A stretch of 64,000 nt of DNA from Bugula neritina (GCA_964035545.1 OZ037765.1:15742698-15806697), one strand, 5' to 3'; shown: positions 1-12,231, counted from the stretch's first letter. Program-made: numbers and translations. The notes: generated from the letters alone by a model not told the origin.

Positions 1-60
1 ATATTATTAGAATGAGCTGCATGTTACACAACAGACATCTATTGAGTGCGATAGCTTTAC

Positions 61-3000
61 ATGCCTGCTAAACTCTCAGTGGATTTCTGACTAATATCTA
101 GAGATGAAGGTAGTTCAGCGTCCGGGGGAAGATTATCTGCCATCGGGATGGAATCAGCATATTCAGAGCTAAGAGTAGCAGACAATCCTTTCTGTTTGTT
201 GTGTGGGTATTTGAGTAGAATATTCACTACATTGCTGTGACCGCCCTTTGATGCTTCTATCAGCATTGTACTCCCATCTAGATGTAGCAATTATGCACAC
301 ACTCTATACACATCTATTATATCTGTTGCTACTGTTATATGAATATTCTTAGAAGGACCTTGAAAACATTTTAACTATTTCTATAACGGAAAGGCAAGCA
401 TATATATTACTAAAGTGTTTCGCATAAGTAATTGCAAAATACTGTATTAAAAGAATTCTAATAACGGAGTCAGAGCTTATAAGAAAGTGACTTATACTCA
501 CCCTTAAGCTTACGCAACGGATCAGCATTGTGCTGAAGCAACAGCTCCACCACCTTCATGTGACCACCTGCACAAGCCAGTGAAAGAACAGTATGCTCAT
601 TATTTGCTGTACTTCTGTTCACATCTGCACCACTAGCTATGAGAAATTGAACAGTGCAGAAATGTCCAGCCCGGGCAGCTTTCATCAAAGGGGTCCTGCC
701 CCCCTCAGACTCGTGCTCTAACTGAGCTCCGTGCTGCAGAAGCACTTCAACTACTTCAGTGTGCCCGTTCTCACTGGCATAGGTGAGCGCACTATCATTG
801 GTGCCAGTTAAAGCATTGATATTGCTGCCTTTCTGGATAAGAAAGCGAACAAGATCGAGGTGGCCTTCTTGTGAAGCCTCCATCAGAGGTGTGCTGCACC
901 CTCGCTCTATGTCGGCACCAGACACTATTAAAGACTGAGCCACCTCTATGAAGCCACCACAACAAGCTAGAGTAAGAGCAGTCTCTTGCGTTTCTTCTGT
1001 CTGAGCGTTCACATTGGCATTGTTACTCAACAGCGTGCTAACCATCTCCTCGTGACCTTCTCTGGACGCCTCCATCAGTGGAGTGTATCCTTCATCATTC
1101 ACCTCCTCAAGGTTAGCTCCCCTCGTAATAAGCAGACAAGCCAATTTTACGTGGCCACCACAGGCAGCCAGAGTGAGTGGCGATTCAAAGCTGTCTGCAG
1201 GCATGTTAACTTGAGCACCACTGTCTAACAGTAACTTTGCTACCTCTACATGCCCATCCATTGATGCCTCCATTAGAGCTGTGTGCATCTCATCAGTCTT
1301 ATGCTCCTGATCTGCTCCTGCATCTAACAGGAACTTTACCATACCCAGATGACCTACAATCACCCATTTACACCCATGAAGCCCATAAATTATACAAATA
1401 TAATTTGAACAAAATTTTGGTGGTCGTATTTAAAGTAGAAAAAGAACAAAGCCTAAATTTGATAAAAAGAAATACTAACTGCCTACATAAAAAACCCATG
1501 ATGTTTAGCTCGGAATTGAACTTCATACACTTGCAAAAGCTACACTATAAGAAGATATATAGAAATCCACCTGACGATATGTTTGTAGTGGTATCTAAAG
1601 AAATATGGAGTGTTGTAGCATATAACCATACCTTTATAGCAGGCTAGAGTGAGAGCAGACTCCTTAAACTCATTACTGTGAGTGTTAATACCAGCACCCG
1701 CATTCAATAGTATCTCTGCAACACGAACATGGCCAGCTGATGCTGCCTCCATCAATGGTGTATGTCCATTTTCATTCTGTTCTTCCACATTGGCACCCGA
1801 TTTAATTAACTCTTTAACTACTTCACCATGTCCCCCCACAGCTGCATGATGTAATGCAGTGTGACCTAAAAAAGATAAATGAGATATGGAGCATATTACT
1901 AGACCATGATTATATATAATAATTCATAATAATATGGTAGAAGATACTAAACCTTTGCATATCACATGGCCAATTCATTACATCAAAAAGAAATTTAGGA
2001 TAGCAGGTTTAATAAGCATTAGGAAATACTAGAATACACTCTATAAATTATAGCCTTCAGAATAAAATGCATACCAGCAGAAGATTGAGCGTTGACATCT
2101 GCACCGTGTTTTAACAATAGAAAGACTACTTGGAGATGCCCTTGAGAGGATGCTTCCATCAGAGGGGTACAATCTCCTTTAATACCACGGTCCTCTACAT
2201 TAGCTTTCATTCTTAGCAGAACCTCTGCTAACTCAAAAAACCCTGAGGCACAGGCAAGTGAAAGAAGTGATTCGCCATCATCATTTGTTTCATGAACTGA
2301 TCTACCTTCATTTAGCAGTTTCTTGACTGCTTCAATATCTCCATCACTGCAAGCTTCTGCAAGGGTCCTACAAACAAATAAACCTGATTAACAAACAGGA
2401 GAGGTGCGTAGCAACATACTAGTCACACATCAAGATAGAGCAAGAAAAATCACTACACTATGAATTATTTTGCAGTTGAAAAAACCCAAAACATATTTAA
2501 AACTCAACAATAAAACTGTAACGTAAATGAAAAATTTACAGACTCAAAAAGTAAAATAAATATAATGTTGAAATGAAACCATTATCTTATTACACATGCA
2601 ATATGGCAGATCTACCAGAGTAGAGTTAGCTCAGCAATACAGTACAATAACCAATTGTATGAGTACAAGGCATACTTTTCATTAATAGGAGGTGGCAAAG
2701 GTTCAGCTCTCATTCTGGTCAAAGCAGCTGCAGCTTCATCTAGTGCACAACTAACAGAAGATGTTAATTTTCTCAGTACTTCTGGATCTGCAAAAGCTTT
2801 ACCATCGGTGGTGGAAAGTTTTCCAATGCCAGCAGCTTCCAACAATGCTTCCAACCTGGCTTGCGTGTGCAAATCAACTGAACTCAAATCTGCATTGTCC
2901 TATAGAACAAAAAGCTATTAAGGTTAGGGCTGCAAAATTTTCATAATTCTTCAGCTTTTCAGTACACACTACAGCTATTTAAAAAGCACAGGTTAATAAG

Positions 3001-3653
3001 AGTTTACACTATTAGTAGCCCATAGACCCATACCCCTTGACACAACAGAAGTTTTGCTGCAGTGTTATCTAATAGTGATGCTGTAGCAGTTGTAGTTAAA
3101 GCGTTTAATTTTGTGTGAGGCTGTGCACAAATAAGGGCCATCTCTGCCTCTGTCCATTCTCTGGGTCCATCGAAAGTTAACTACAATTTTACATAATGCA
3201 GAGCATCAAAAACAATCAACAACTGGGCTAGATGTTTGTTAAATAGAAAAACTTCACATGGTTATGATATTATTTGCTCATGACACAGTTGATAATGCAA
3301 ATTACATTGTATTTTAAAACACAGGTGAGTTTTCAATAGAAACATCAGAATAAAAGAAGGTACAACACATTATACCTCCATATCAGATAATTCTGACAAA
3401 TCTTCACCAATGTCTCCCAGAGATGGTGGCTCTGCAAATGCACTACTAACAGAAATCCCACTACCACTTTCACTGCTACTGTCACTCAGCAAATCAAGAG
3501 TAGACAAAGGAGCTGTAGAAGCAGATAAAACTAAGCCATCATTTTTATTATGATCAAAGCCTGGGGCATCAAAATCCTTGATAGCTTCTTGTTCTTTGGC
3601 CATGTGGTATACGATAGTTACAAGTATTCTTTTTGATGGCGACGTATTAACCA
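61..3653 (-). CDS. ANKHD1: ANKHD1/ANKRD17 (mask) orthologue, 5' part
   Basis: Large ankyrin-repeat/KH scaffold protein; in animals this family acts in Hippo/Yorkie and receptor tyrosine kinase signalling. Exons on the minus strand, in coding order: 3653-3376 (ATG at 3603), 3180-3034, 2899-2676, 2367-2075, 1865-1632, 1353-502, 277-61. Phases agree at every junction, giving about 731 residues. The N-terminal block before the repeats contains ARLEALLEAAGIGKLST and LTSSVSCALDEAAAALTRM, family signatures preceding the ankyrin repeats; then come ankyrin repeats with TPLMEAS-type cores. The last exon has a donor at 60-59 and the frame stays open into it, so the KH domain and remainder lie beyond the left edge. 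The TAA at 57-59 falls in the intron and is not the gene's stop. A splice acceptor (TTTATTTCAG) lies just before 3653 and the frame is open upstream of the ATG, so 3603 may be either the true start or an internal Met. Confidence 0.93.
502..1353 (-). CDS. ANKHD1: ANKHD1 ankyrin-repeat exon (largest exon)
   Basis: This 852-nt exon is phase 1 at both ends and encodes about 284 residues: roughly eight and a half ankyrin repeats. Visible repeat cores include HTALMEASMDGHVEVAKLLL, TPLMEASREGHEEMVSTLL and TPLMKAARAGHFCTVQFLI, each followed by a G-A-(D/N) beta-hairpin. Residue-level similarity to the vertebrate proteins is very high in this block, as expected for a conserved protein-binding surface. 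Open frames on the opposite strand here are shadows. Confidence 0.95.
1354..2074 (-). other. ANKHD1 introns around exon 5
   Basis: Two introns flank exon 5 (1632-1865): 1354-1631 and 1866-2074. Both have GT/AG ends on the minus strand. Nothing but AT-rich intronic sequence is seen in them. Confidence 0.7.
2368..2675 (-). other. ANKHD1 intron 3
   Basis: The intron runs from the GTATGC donor just below 2676 to the TTTGTAG acceptor just above 2367. It is AT-rich, and no coding or repeat structure was recognised. The open reading frames on either strand are continuations of exon 3 past its donor. Confidence 0.65.
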
Positions 3654-3839
3654 CTGAAATAAAATTCAAACAATCAGACTAATCCTTAAGCTTCTTGTTA
3701 AATAATATGGTCACATTATTATGAAGGTTTGAATAATAGTAAAGGGAGCAGGTTTAAACGCGGTAAAATGAAAAATAGGCTAAAGCGTTGCACCACTTTA
3801 ATGAACTTGCTATATGCATATTATTTTTAATACAACAGT
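3654..3839. other. Upstream flank of the ANKHD1 first recognised exon
   Basis: This AT-rich stretch begins with the polypyrimidine tract and AG of a splice acceptor on the minus strand. A further 5' exon of ANKHD1 is therefore likely upstream, but I could not identify it. No TATA box or other promoter element can be called. Confidence 0.35.
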
Positions 3840-3847
3840 CTAATGAC

Positions 3848-5756
3848 CAGGGTTGCGGGAATTGTAATTGGGTCTGTTCATCTAATTTAGTACAAATCCC
3901 TAATGCCAAACATAAAATTTTTAAGCTGTCTAATTTCAGTGTTTTTTATCTGTGAAAGATTGTAATTACACTTAGCTTGTGTAAAATCGTTTAAATAATC
4001 TGAAAGAATAAACATTGATAACATGCGTTCAACATTAGACTAAGAAATTGAAGTTTACTTTGGTATTTTGTACTAAATACCTCAGTGACATTTTTGAAGT
4101 TTCAGAGGTTTTGTACATTTAACAAGACATAGTTTTTCTCAAGTTCATTAAAACTTCACATTATTTATTTCATTTTCTAGAATAAATTTTTCTCTTTTAA
4201 ACAATATGCATATTGCCCGGTTTTATTGGAGTGGTTGCATACAATGTGATTTTGAATGTTGAAGTTAACTCAAAGTTCACCTCTCCGTGCCAATGGGTAA
4301 CCAAATGGAGCGAAATTACTGCGGAATTGTCTATTTATTAAGCGACCTACTTTTAAAAGTCTTGTAATGAAAATAAAAACTAATTTTTATTTTTATTTTA
4401 AATAAATATTGAGAAGTTGTTGATAATTATATTGCTGCATAAAAATTATAGTTATTTGTCAAATTTCACAAAGAAATATGTGACGCATCCGCTTAGCAAC
4501 ATTTTACAGGTTTCAAATTGAAATTCAATTGACTTGTTGAATTTAACGAAAAGATATTCCTAATCTCTTAATTAACCTACATCCTACAAATAGGTGAGTG
4601 TTTCATGATATTTAATCATTTGGTGGTTTTAATTTATAACTATTAATATTTAGTAGCAGTTGCAAGTTGTTAATATTCGACTTATTCAAAGTCCAACTTT
4701 TACTATTACAGTTTGAGTTTGATGATTATCAATATCGTCATTATTGTGATTATTATAATCTATCAATTACAGAAAATAAATGCAAATGATTCAATTCAGT
4801 ATAAAATAGACTCAGATATTTTGCAAATTATATAAGCACTAAGAATTTTGTAAGAAATAATGTTTATTATAGGTTTTATGGCAGTTACGGAGTATAACAG
4901 AGATAATTTTGAAAAGTTGGCTGAAGACTGAAAAAACTTATACAATTATAAAAAATAGCAGGTTTTTTATTGTAAAGATTTTAATTGTATCTTTTCAATT
5001 TGTTAATGAATAATTTTTTTTTGTAATGCATCTGATTATGTGGAAAATCAATAAATTCTATTCTGCTAAAAAATTAGTATATGAAACATTCACACAAGAT
5101 ATCTACTTATAGTTGTCTATGATGAATAAATTTGAACAATTTTCTCTCTTTCAACCAGTTTTAAGTCAATTTTCTGTTTTATTATACTTTGTAGCTAATG
5201 AATAACAATCTTACCAGCCTAAAGCTCATGCTATGTATACTGAAATTGCTGTAATGTCATATACCTACTTGCATCAAACTGTTGGATTACCCACTCAAAT
5301 CAAATTTTTACATATATATTTGAATTCAGCAGGTCAAATTACATCAGTTGGGCAACTTTTGTAATTTTCAAGCAAAAAATAATTTTTGCATTGTTTTTCC
5401 CAGTTTGTACTAAATTAGGCAAACAGGCCCAATTGGTTGTAATTAATTACATTTTTTAAAGTAATTGAATGTAATTTGTAATTGATGTATTAAAATATAA
5501 TTGTAATTGTAACTTATTACTTATCTAATGTAATTGATTTTTCCTATCATGCCAACTGTTAACAAGTTTAGATTAAGTCAATATAGTATAGTATCAATGT
5601 TGAAAACTAAGGAGGTTCACCACTGTCAAAATTGCCCCAGGTAGTTGGACCCTAGAAGTGAAATTGCATAACTTCTATGTATCCCTTGTGAGAACAAAAT
5701 TAGTTGTAATTGCAAATAATTACATTGCCATTTAATTGTAATTGACCCCAACACTG
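3848..5756. mobile_element. Non-autonomous hAT-like DNA transposon with 8-bp TSD
   Basis: The left end starts CAGGGTTGCGGGAATTGTA; the right end, read inward on the other strand, starts CAGTGTTGGGGTCAATTACA. The two ends therefore form imperfect terminal inverted repeats. The 8 bases CTAATGAC occur immediately outside both ends (3840-3847 and 5757-5764). An exact 8-bp duplication and CAG-type ends are hallmarks of hAT elements. The left subterminal motif around TTAGTACAAA (3887-3896) recurs inverted near 5405-5420 (TTTGTACTAAATTAG). The right 350 bases are rich in TAATTGTAATT motifs. No transposase frame is present, so it would need an enzyme supplied in trans. Confidence 0.8.
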
Positions 5757-5971
5757 CTAATGACTACCAACAAGTTTTGTTAATGGTAAATTAAAACAGG
5801 GGAATCTAATGACATTGAACAGGGTATTGAAATCTGTAAAAATGATATCTTAGCTATATAAAAATTTAATTTCAGAGTCATTGACCAAGCTTAATTGATT
5901 TTGATGGGGTTTCCTGCAAATGGTGTTATTGTTTTAAAATCTTATGGAATTATTTTTTAAATGTTTTCAGT

Positions 5972-6420
5972 CCAAATAGACAACTTCCAATTAGAAGACC
6001 ATTAATATATTCCACTTAGACGATCCCTCCATTTAGACTTTATTTCAGAAAATTTAAAAATTGATTATATTTGATACTAAGTTGCATTTATTTTGATTTC
6101 ATGTGGATCCATGTGCACAGGTGTTTAACTGAAGCCATGCATAGGTAAATAACTGAAGCCATTTGCATAATATGACTTTTGAAACCATTGCCCTAACAGT
6201 TTATTGAAGTCATTAACCATTAGATGCCTAATTATTTGAAATAATTTAATATAACATACTTTTTTAAACTATTTTTCTAGTTCTACATTAAAGTCATTCA
6301 ATTTCAAATTTTAAAGTAGTTAAATATATTTTAATGTCATCTACATATATATTTGATAGCAATATTTGGGGTCGTCTAACTGTAATTTGGCCGTTTAACT
6401 GGAAGTTGTCTGGCTGGAAT
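5972..6420. mobile_element. Short inverted-repeat element (MITE-like)
   Basis: The left arm (5972-6030) contains AGACAACTTCCAATTAGA and then CTTAGACGATCCC. The right arm (6367-6420), read on the other strand, contains AGACAACTTCCAGTTAAAC and then GTTAGACGACCCC. The arms are about 55 bases and imperfect, and they enclose about 340 bases of AT-rich DNA without a reading frame. The interior repeats the phrase AACTGAAGCCAT twice (from 6127 and 6152). Outer boundaries and target duplication are not resolved, so the superfamily is unknown. Confidence 0.6.
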
Positions 6421-6639
6421 AACACCAATGAAACGCCATGACAAATTTCTGCTTCAACTCAAAGTTGAAACTAAATTAAAATGAAAATGTGGGAAATGTG
6501 AAATCTAGTTCAAATCCCTAAAACCAATACATCTAAAAGCAGAAGCAAAACTAAAAATAAAATGTCCTTGAAGCTGAGAATGTGAAGTGAATTGAATGTG
6601 ATAAATAGCATCTTAATCTACAACAATGAATTTGATAAA

Positions 6640-7460
6640 ATAACTATAACTCTATAAGCATAACTATAAGATTAGGTATAATAATTAGAAATCCAAATAA
6701 AATTAGTATTACTAATTCTAATAGTATTACTATTAGTTATACTATTAAATTCATATTACATTTATTACTGGTACTACTATTACTGTATTAGTATTACTAT
6801 TAGTGTTAGTAGTACTAAGTCTATTAGTAATAGTATTACTATTAGTATTACTACTACTAGTACTACTATTAGTATTACTATTGGTATTAGTAGGCAAGTA
6901 GTACGCAATAGTACTACTAGTACTATTACTAATACTAGCCTATTAGTTATTAGTATTACTATTACTAATAGTAATAGTATTAGTAATATTATTACTATTA
7001 GTATTAATATAAATATTAGAAATAGATAGATATATATTGATATAATTATAACATTCAAACATACTGATAGTCATAGTGATACTGATAGTCATAGTGATAC
7101 TCATACTGAGCGATGAATCTGATAGTCATGTGGCGCAAGTATTAATATTAGTATCAGTATGAGTATGCGCAAGACTATGATTGAGTATAGATAATAGTTA
7201 TACAGTATGAGTATAACTATAAGTAAAAGGCTTCTAGACTCTAGTACTACAGCTACTAGTACACTGTACAGTAGTACTAGTAGTAGTGAGTAGTAGTAGT
7301 AGTAGACGTACTCCGACTCGTAGTACTAGTACATCGAGGCAAATAGTTCTATCAATTAAAATAGAAAAACTAAGTGAAAATGAATTTTAGTGGAGCTTGT
7401 ATGCTGATTAACTAATACATTAAGAGTATTAGTAATACTAATAAGTAATAACTATAATAA
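6640..7460. repeat. Degenerate hexamer satellite tract, left part
   Basis: The sequence is a run of loosely related six-base words such as ATTAGT, ATTACT, AGTACT, ATAGTC and ATACTG, changing gradually along the tract. Many words are near-palindromic, so both strands look alike. The long hydrophobic reading frame on the minus strand at 6780-7058 (Ile/Leu/Val only) is a translation artefact of the repeat. Confidence 0.8.
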
Positions 7461-7712
7461 GAATTGGAGGGTTTAGACTTTGGTGAAAGTATCCGCCATA
7501 GCAGATTATCACGTTTGACTTATAGGCTATGACCCACACATATAGATACTGTTGACAGTTGTGGGACAGGACAACATCTTTCTTGGATTAAAGGCTAATT
7601 TCAAAAGTACCCGGATATTTAGCTTGTTACTTTCTGTCACAATTGTAAAATCCGGGGTTATGCCCTGGTTCATTATAAGGTTTCAATGTATCACCCTCTA
7701 AACGTACTAACT

Positions 7713-7857
7713 GGAATGGTCCTATAAGCAGCTCTGGGTTGGTAGAGAGTGAGTGCAATAGTTCGGGGGTGTGACGTTTAGAGTTATGTCCTCAACTCCA
7801 AACTCGAACTACTGCACTCATTCACCACCAACTCGGAGCTGCTTATAAAGCCATTCA
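7713..7857. repeat. Imperfect hairpin (about 60-base arms)
   Basis: The left arm includes TATAAGCAGCTCTGGGTTGG and GAGTGCAATAGTTCG. Read on the opposite strand, the right arm includes TATAAGCAGCTCCGAGTTGG and GAGTGCAGTAGTTCG. The spacer is roughly 20-25 bases. This GC-richer palindrome sits in a unique-looking patch (7460-7915) inside the hexamer tract and does not match the surrounding repeat. It may be the core of a foldback element or a single-stranded-DNA-derived insertion. Confidence 0.75.
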
Positions 7858-7914
7858 CGTAACTGAAATATTATCTTAAACCAAACGGCCTTACCAAGAA
7901 CTCAAAAAGATCCG

Positions 7915-8935
7915 AAAAGTTGTGGAGATCATTGAAGCTGATTTGTATTACAATTCACTGGCTCAGATTGTATAACTTCTCTTCGTCCGATGAAATAAAT
8001 ATAATCATAATCAATATCATAATGAGAAAATTGAAATATATTTATATTATGATTACCATAATCATTATCATAATGATATTGGTAATTATTTATTGTCACA
8101 CTCACTGTAATAAGTAATGTATCATATGATAATGATTATCCAATGAAGCACTATCACAATGACTATCACTATGAATAGGATAATGATGATACGAATCATC
8201 ATGATCATACTCATAAATCATAATAATAATCGTAATCATAATCATAATGGTTATCAATTATGATAATCAGATAATCATAATGGAGTTGTACTAGTACTAG
8301 TAGAGCTAGTAGTCGGTAGTTGTTATTATAATTATGAATAATAATTATTGTATTTATCATCATAATCATAATGATAATCATAATGTATAATAATAATATT
8401 AATTATAAAATTAAATAATTATAATAATATAGATAATCACTCATAATAAGAATAATTATTATTTATATTTGATTTTATACTTATACTTATAGTAATAGTT
8501 ATACTCATACTGAAAGTGAATAATCATATTAATAGTGATACTGATAGTAAATGTAATACTAATACTCGTACTGATAGTCATAATCATAGTGATATTACTA
8601 TTACTATTAGTATTAGTATTATTAAATAATAGGCTAGTACGTTGATTTATTAATACCGGTAATAGTAATAGTAATTGTAATAATAATAATACTAATAGTA
8701 ATACTAATACTAATAGGCAATAGCTAATGGTATGACTATGGTAATAATACTCGAACTGATTCTCTATGAGATTGGGTATGGCTATGACCGTATGAATTAT
8801 AGTGATAGTCAGCTACACTTAGTCTTGCAAGTTACTGTTGAAGTGTTACTCTTATAGTTTAACTTGGTGTCACAGTTATACCCATAGTCATAGTGATACT
8901 CATACTGATACTCATGCTGTATTACTTTTAGATTT
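7915..8935. repeat. Degenerate hexamer satellite tract, right part
   Basis: This continues the hexamer family, now mostly ATAATC/ATAATG, then ATAGTG/ATACTC towards the right end. Stretches such as CATAATCATAATGATAATCA are close to their own reverse complement. No coding content is present; the short plus-strand frame at 7920-8117 is low complexity. Confidence 0.75.
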
Positions 8936-9215
8936 AGTAGCAAAACTAAAAGTGGCAAGTTTAACAGCAAACTTTAAATTCATTAAATTTATATTATAAA
9001 TATTTTTAGTACGGTTGTGATAATTTTGTGGGTTGAATGTAACTAGTGCCTGAACATGCTCTTTGTAAGACAGAACAAGATGTGAAAGGTTGTATAGTTG
9101 ATGCAATCTTTATTGGTTCAATAGTATTTAGGTCCTCTGCCAGCGAGCTCCAGTAGTAGACTGAACTACACTGAAACTCACTGGCCTTTATATACAAGCA
9201 AAAGATAAGGTCTTT
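8936..9215. other. Unassigned spacer before the LINE
   Basis: About 280 bases of single-copy-looking DNA. Two short minus-strand frames overlap here, but neither resembles a known protein nor shows splice support. The 5' boundary of the LINE to the right cannot be fixed, so part of this may be decayed element sequence. Confidence 0.4.
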
Positions 9216-10412
9216 CCTTTGCGGCTATACATTCTATTGGAAAGGAAAGGAGGCAGATGACCACAGGCTGTATGGAGTGGGTTTTGCTGTCAAGAATGAA
9301 TTGGTAAAGCACATGGATCATCTTCCTGTTGGAATCTTGGATCGACTGATGACTCTGCAGATAAACATTGGAAATAACAGGAAAGCTACCCTGGTCAGCG
9401 CATATGCTCCAACGCTTTTGGCTGAACAGGCTGACAAGGAGCTATTCTACTCAGCTCTTGATCACGCAGTGTCACAAATCCCGATTGCTGACAAGGTTGT
9501 TTTACTGGGAGACTTCAACGCAAGAGTTCGTACTGACAGTGAGACTTGAAAAAGGGGTTATCGGCAAAGGCGGTATTGGTAATGTGAATGTAAATGGTCT
9601 GATGCTTCTCAGCAAATGTGCAGAACTTGGACTTGTAATCACAAACACCATGTTCAGACAGAAGAATAGGCGTAAAACTTTCTGGAGACACCCATGTTCT
9701 GGTCACTGGTACCTAATAGACTACATAGTCACCAGATGCAGAGACTTGGCTGATGTGAAGATTACAAAGGCTATCGATTCATCAGACAGCTGCTGGACAG
9801 ACCACAGACTTGTAAAAGCCTCTTTGAGTTTCTCAATTCAGCCCACATACCGCCGAGGAAAACACACACCACGACCACAGTTCAATATCAGACTCCTGCA
9901 ACAACCGGCAGTGAGACAAAACCTTGAGACCAAGATTACCGAAAGAATAGAAAGACCTACTCGAGGACCCAAATGTTGACACTAATTGGACCTGTCTGAA
10001 GAGCTGTATCACCGAGACTTGTAAAGCTGTGCTAGGTAACTCAAAGAGACTCCACCAGGACTGGTTCGATAAAAATGATCATGTAATTGAGCAACTACTG
10101 GCTCAGAAGCGAGTAAAATTTTCAGCATGACAAGGTGACTTCAGGAATAAAGATAAGAAGCAGGCATACCATGCAGTGAGAGCAGATGTGCAGAGACGTA
10201 TCCGGAAGATGCAGAATGACTGGTGGACCGAAAAAGCATTGAAACTGCAGAACTTAGCAGATCAAAACAAAACCAGAGAGTTTTTTGCAGAAACCAGGAA
10301 GCTGTATGGACTAAGGTCTCGAGGATCAGCTCTAGTCAAGGACAAGGACGGTGTACTTTACAAGGATAAGGATGATATCAGGCAATGTTAGAAAGAACGT
10401 TTTTCGTTCCTC

Positions 10413-12074
10413 TTGAACCAGACCGCTACGGTTGACGATACAGTTCTGCAGAAGCTCCCTCAGCTGCAGTACCATGACCAGATGTCAAAAGAGCCATCTT
10501 TTCTGGAATTGAAATGTGCAATAAAAGCGATGAAATGTGGGAAAGCTGCTGGTGCTAATGGAATACCTGCCGAGGTCTTCAAACATGGAGGCACTGAACT
10601 CAGCAGGAGACTGCACAAGCTCTTCTTGCGTATCTGGACAACTGAGAGTATACCAGACGATCAACGTGACGCACTGATTGGGACTATTTTCAAAAAGGGT
10701 GATAAGACACTCTGTAGTAACTACAGAGGCATATCTCTCCTATCGATAGCTGGTAAGATCTTAGCCAGGATTCTATGTACAAGACTTTCACACATAGCAG
10801 AAGACATTCTCCCCGAACCTCAGTGCGGCTTCCGACCAGGTAGAGGCACAGTGGATGTGATCTTTGCTGCAAGGCAGATCCAGGAGAAGTGTAGAGAACA
10901 GCACCAGGACTTGTACATGGCCTTCATCGATCTGACAAAAGCTTTTGATACTGTGGACAGAACATCCTTCTGGACCATACTTGGAAAGATTGGATGTCCC
11001 CTGGAGTTTGTGACAATGGTCCATCTCCTCCATGTTCAGATGGAAGCATCTGTCCTAATCGATGGCCAAAAATCAGAATCTTTCAGTGTGCAAACTGGTG
11101 TAAAACAGAGCTGTGTTATAGCTCCAACGCTGTTTTCCATCTACTTGTTTGCTGTGCTGTACCTTGTGAAACAAGAACTTCCTACAGTTATCGGACTAAA
11201 CTATCATATCGGGGACCTGTTTAACCTGCAAAGACTGCGCGCCAAGACACTAACATCAGAGACATCAGACCTTGAGTTGCAGTATGCTGATGACAATGCT
11301 CTAGTGGCGGATTCTGAAAAACATCCTCAAGCTGCTATGACTGCATTCGAGAAAGCTTACAACTCTCTCGGACTTAAGCTAAATGCAAAGAAGACACAAG
11401 TTATCTGCCAACCAAATCCAGGAAAAAATGTTGACCCTTCCACTATTGTTGCTGGGGGTGAAACATTGTGCCCTGTTGACGATTTTGTGTACTTAGGAAG
11501 CAACCTGTCATCAAAGGCGGATCTGGGGAGAGAGATAGACAGACGGCTTCAAGCTGCTAGCATTGCTTACAGCAAGCTGAGGCAGAGAGTCTTTGACAAC
11601 TCTAACCTGCAGGTAAGCACAAAGGTGAAAGTGTACAAGGCTGTCATCATACCAACACTTCTGTATGCATCTGAGACATGGGCTACCTACGGTACTGACA
11701 TAAAGAAACTAGAAAATTATCACATGAGGAAATTGCGAGGAATACTAAACATCAAATGGACTGACAAGCGCACTAATAACAGCGTATACCAACAAACAAA
11801 GATTCCAAGCCTTGAAAGCCTCATCATCAAGAACAGACTTCGTTGGTCAGGACATGTAGTGAGAATGAAAAGACACAGACTTCCTAAACAGATCCTTTAT
11901 GGGGAGCTACAAATAGGTAAAAAATTGCAAGGAGGACAAAGGAAGCGCTTTAAAGACTGTCTCAAAGACAGTATGAAGCGCTCTCACATCAGAACAGAGA
12001 CCTGGGAATGGAATGCCGCAACAAGGACTAGATGGAGATTTATGGTTCATAAAGGCATGCAAATCTTTGAGTAA
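10413..12074 (+). pseudogene. LINE reverse transcriptase, longest open segment
   Basis: This 553-codon open stretch is the reverse transcriptase and C-terminal part of the LINE. Visible motifs are: KAAGANGIPAEVFK; YRGISLLSIAGKILARIL; the palm motif AFIDLTKAFDTVDR; GVKQSCVIAPTLFS; and the catalytic YADD at 11283-11294 followed by NALVADS. Downstream are KVKVYKAVIIPTLLYASETW and LRWSGHVVRMKRHRLPKQIL, typical of this LINE group. The segment itself has no internal stop, suggesting fairly recent insertion. It is fused to nothing functional: the upstream frame ends in a stop at 10389 and the downstream zinc finger is in another frame. Confidence 0.92.
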
Positions 12075-12231
12075 GAAAAAATGCGACACAGAGACGAACT
12101 TAGAGCTGGCCGCAAGAAGGCTTAGCTCAACAGACACACCGAGTGATGACCTCAAATGCTTCCACTGTGACCGCATATGCAGATCACTGATAGGACTCAG
12201 AAGTCATCAAGCTACTCACAAACAGCTGTAG
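12075..12231 (+). pseudogene. LINE C-terminal C2H2 zinc finger, frameshifted
   Basis: In the +1 frame relative to the reverse transcriptase, the sequence encodes a basic linker and then a CxxC-x12-HxxxxH finger (CFHCDRIC...LRSHQATH) and a stop. Such a finger ends the ORF2 of related LINEs. The frame change near 12070 separates it from the reverse transcriptase. Confidence 0.8.

Noticed and set aside
985-1647. Plus-strand open frames opposite ANKHD1
   Set aside because: Antisense shadows of highly conserved ankyrin exons.
6780-7058. Hydrophobic minus-strand frame that could pass for a membrane protein
   Set aside because: It is made only of Ile/Leu/Val-type residues because it translates the hexamer repeat; there is no homology or splice context.
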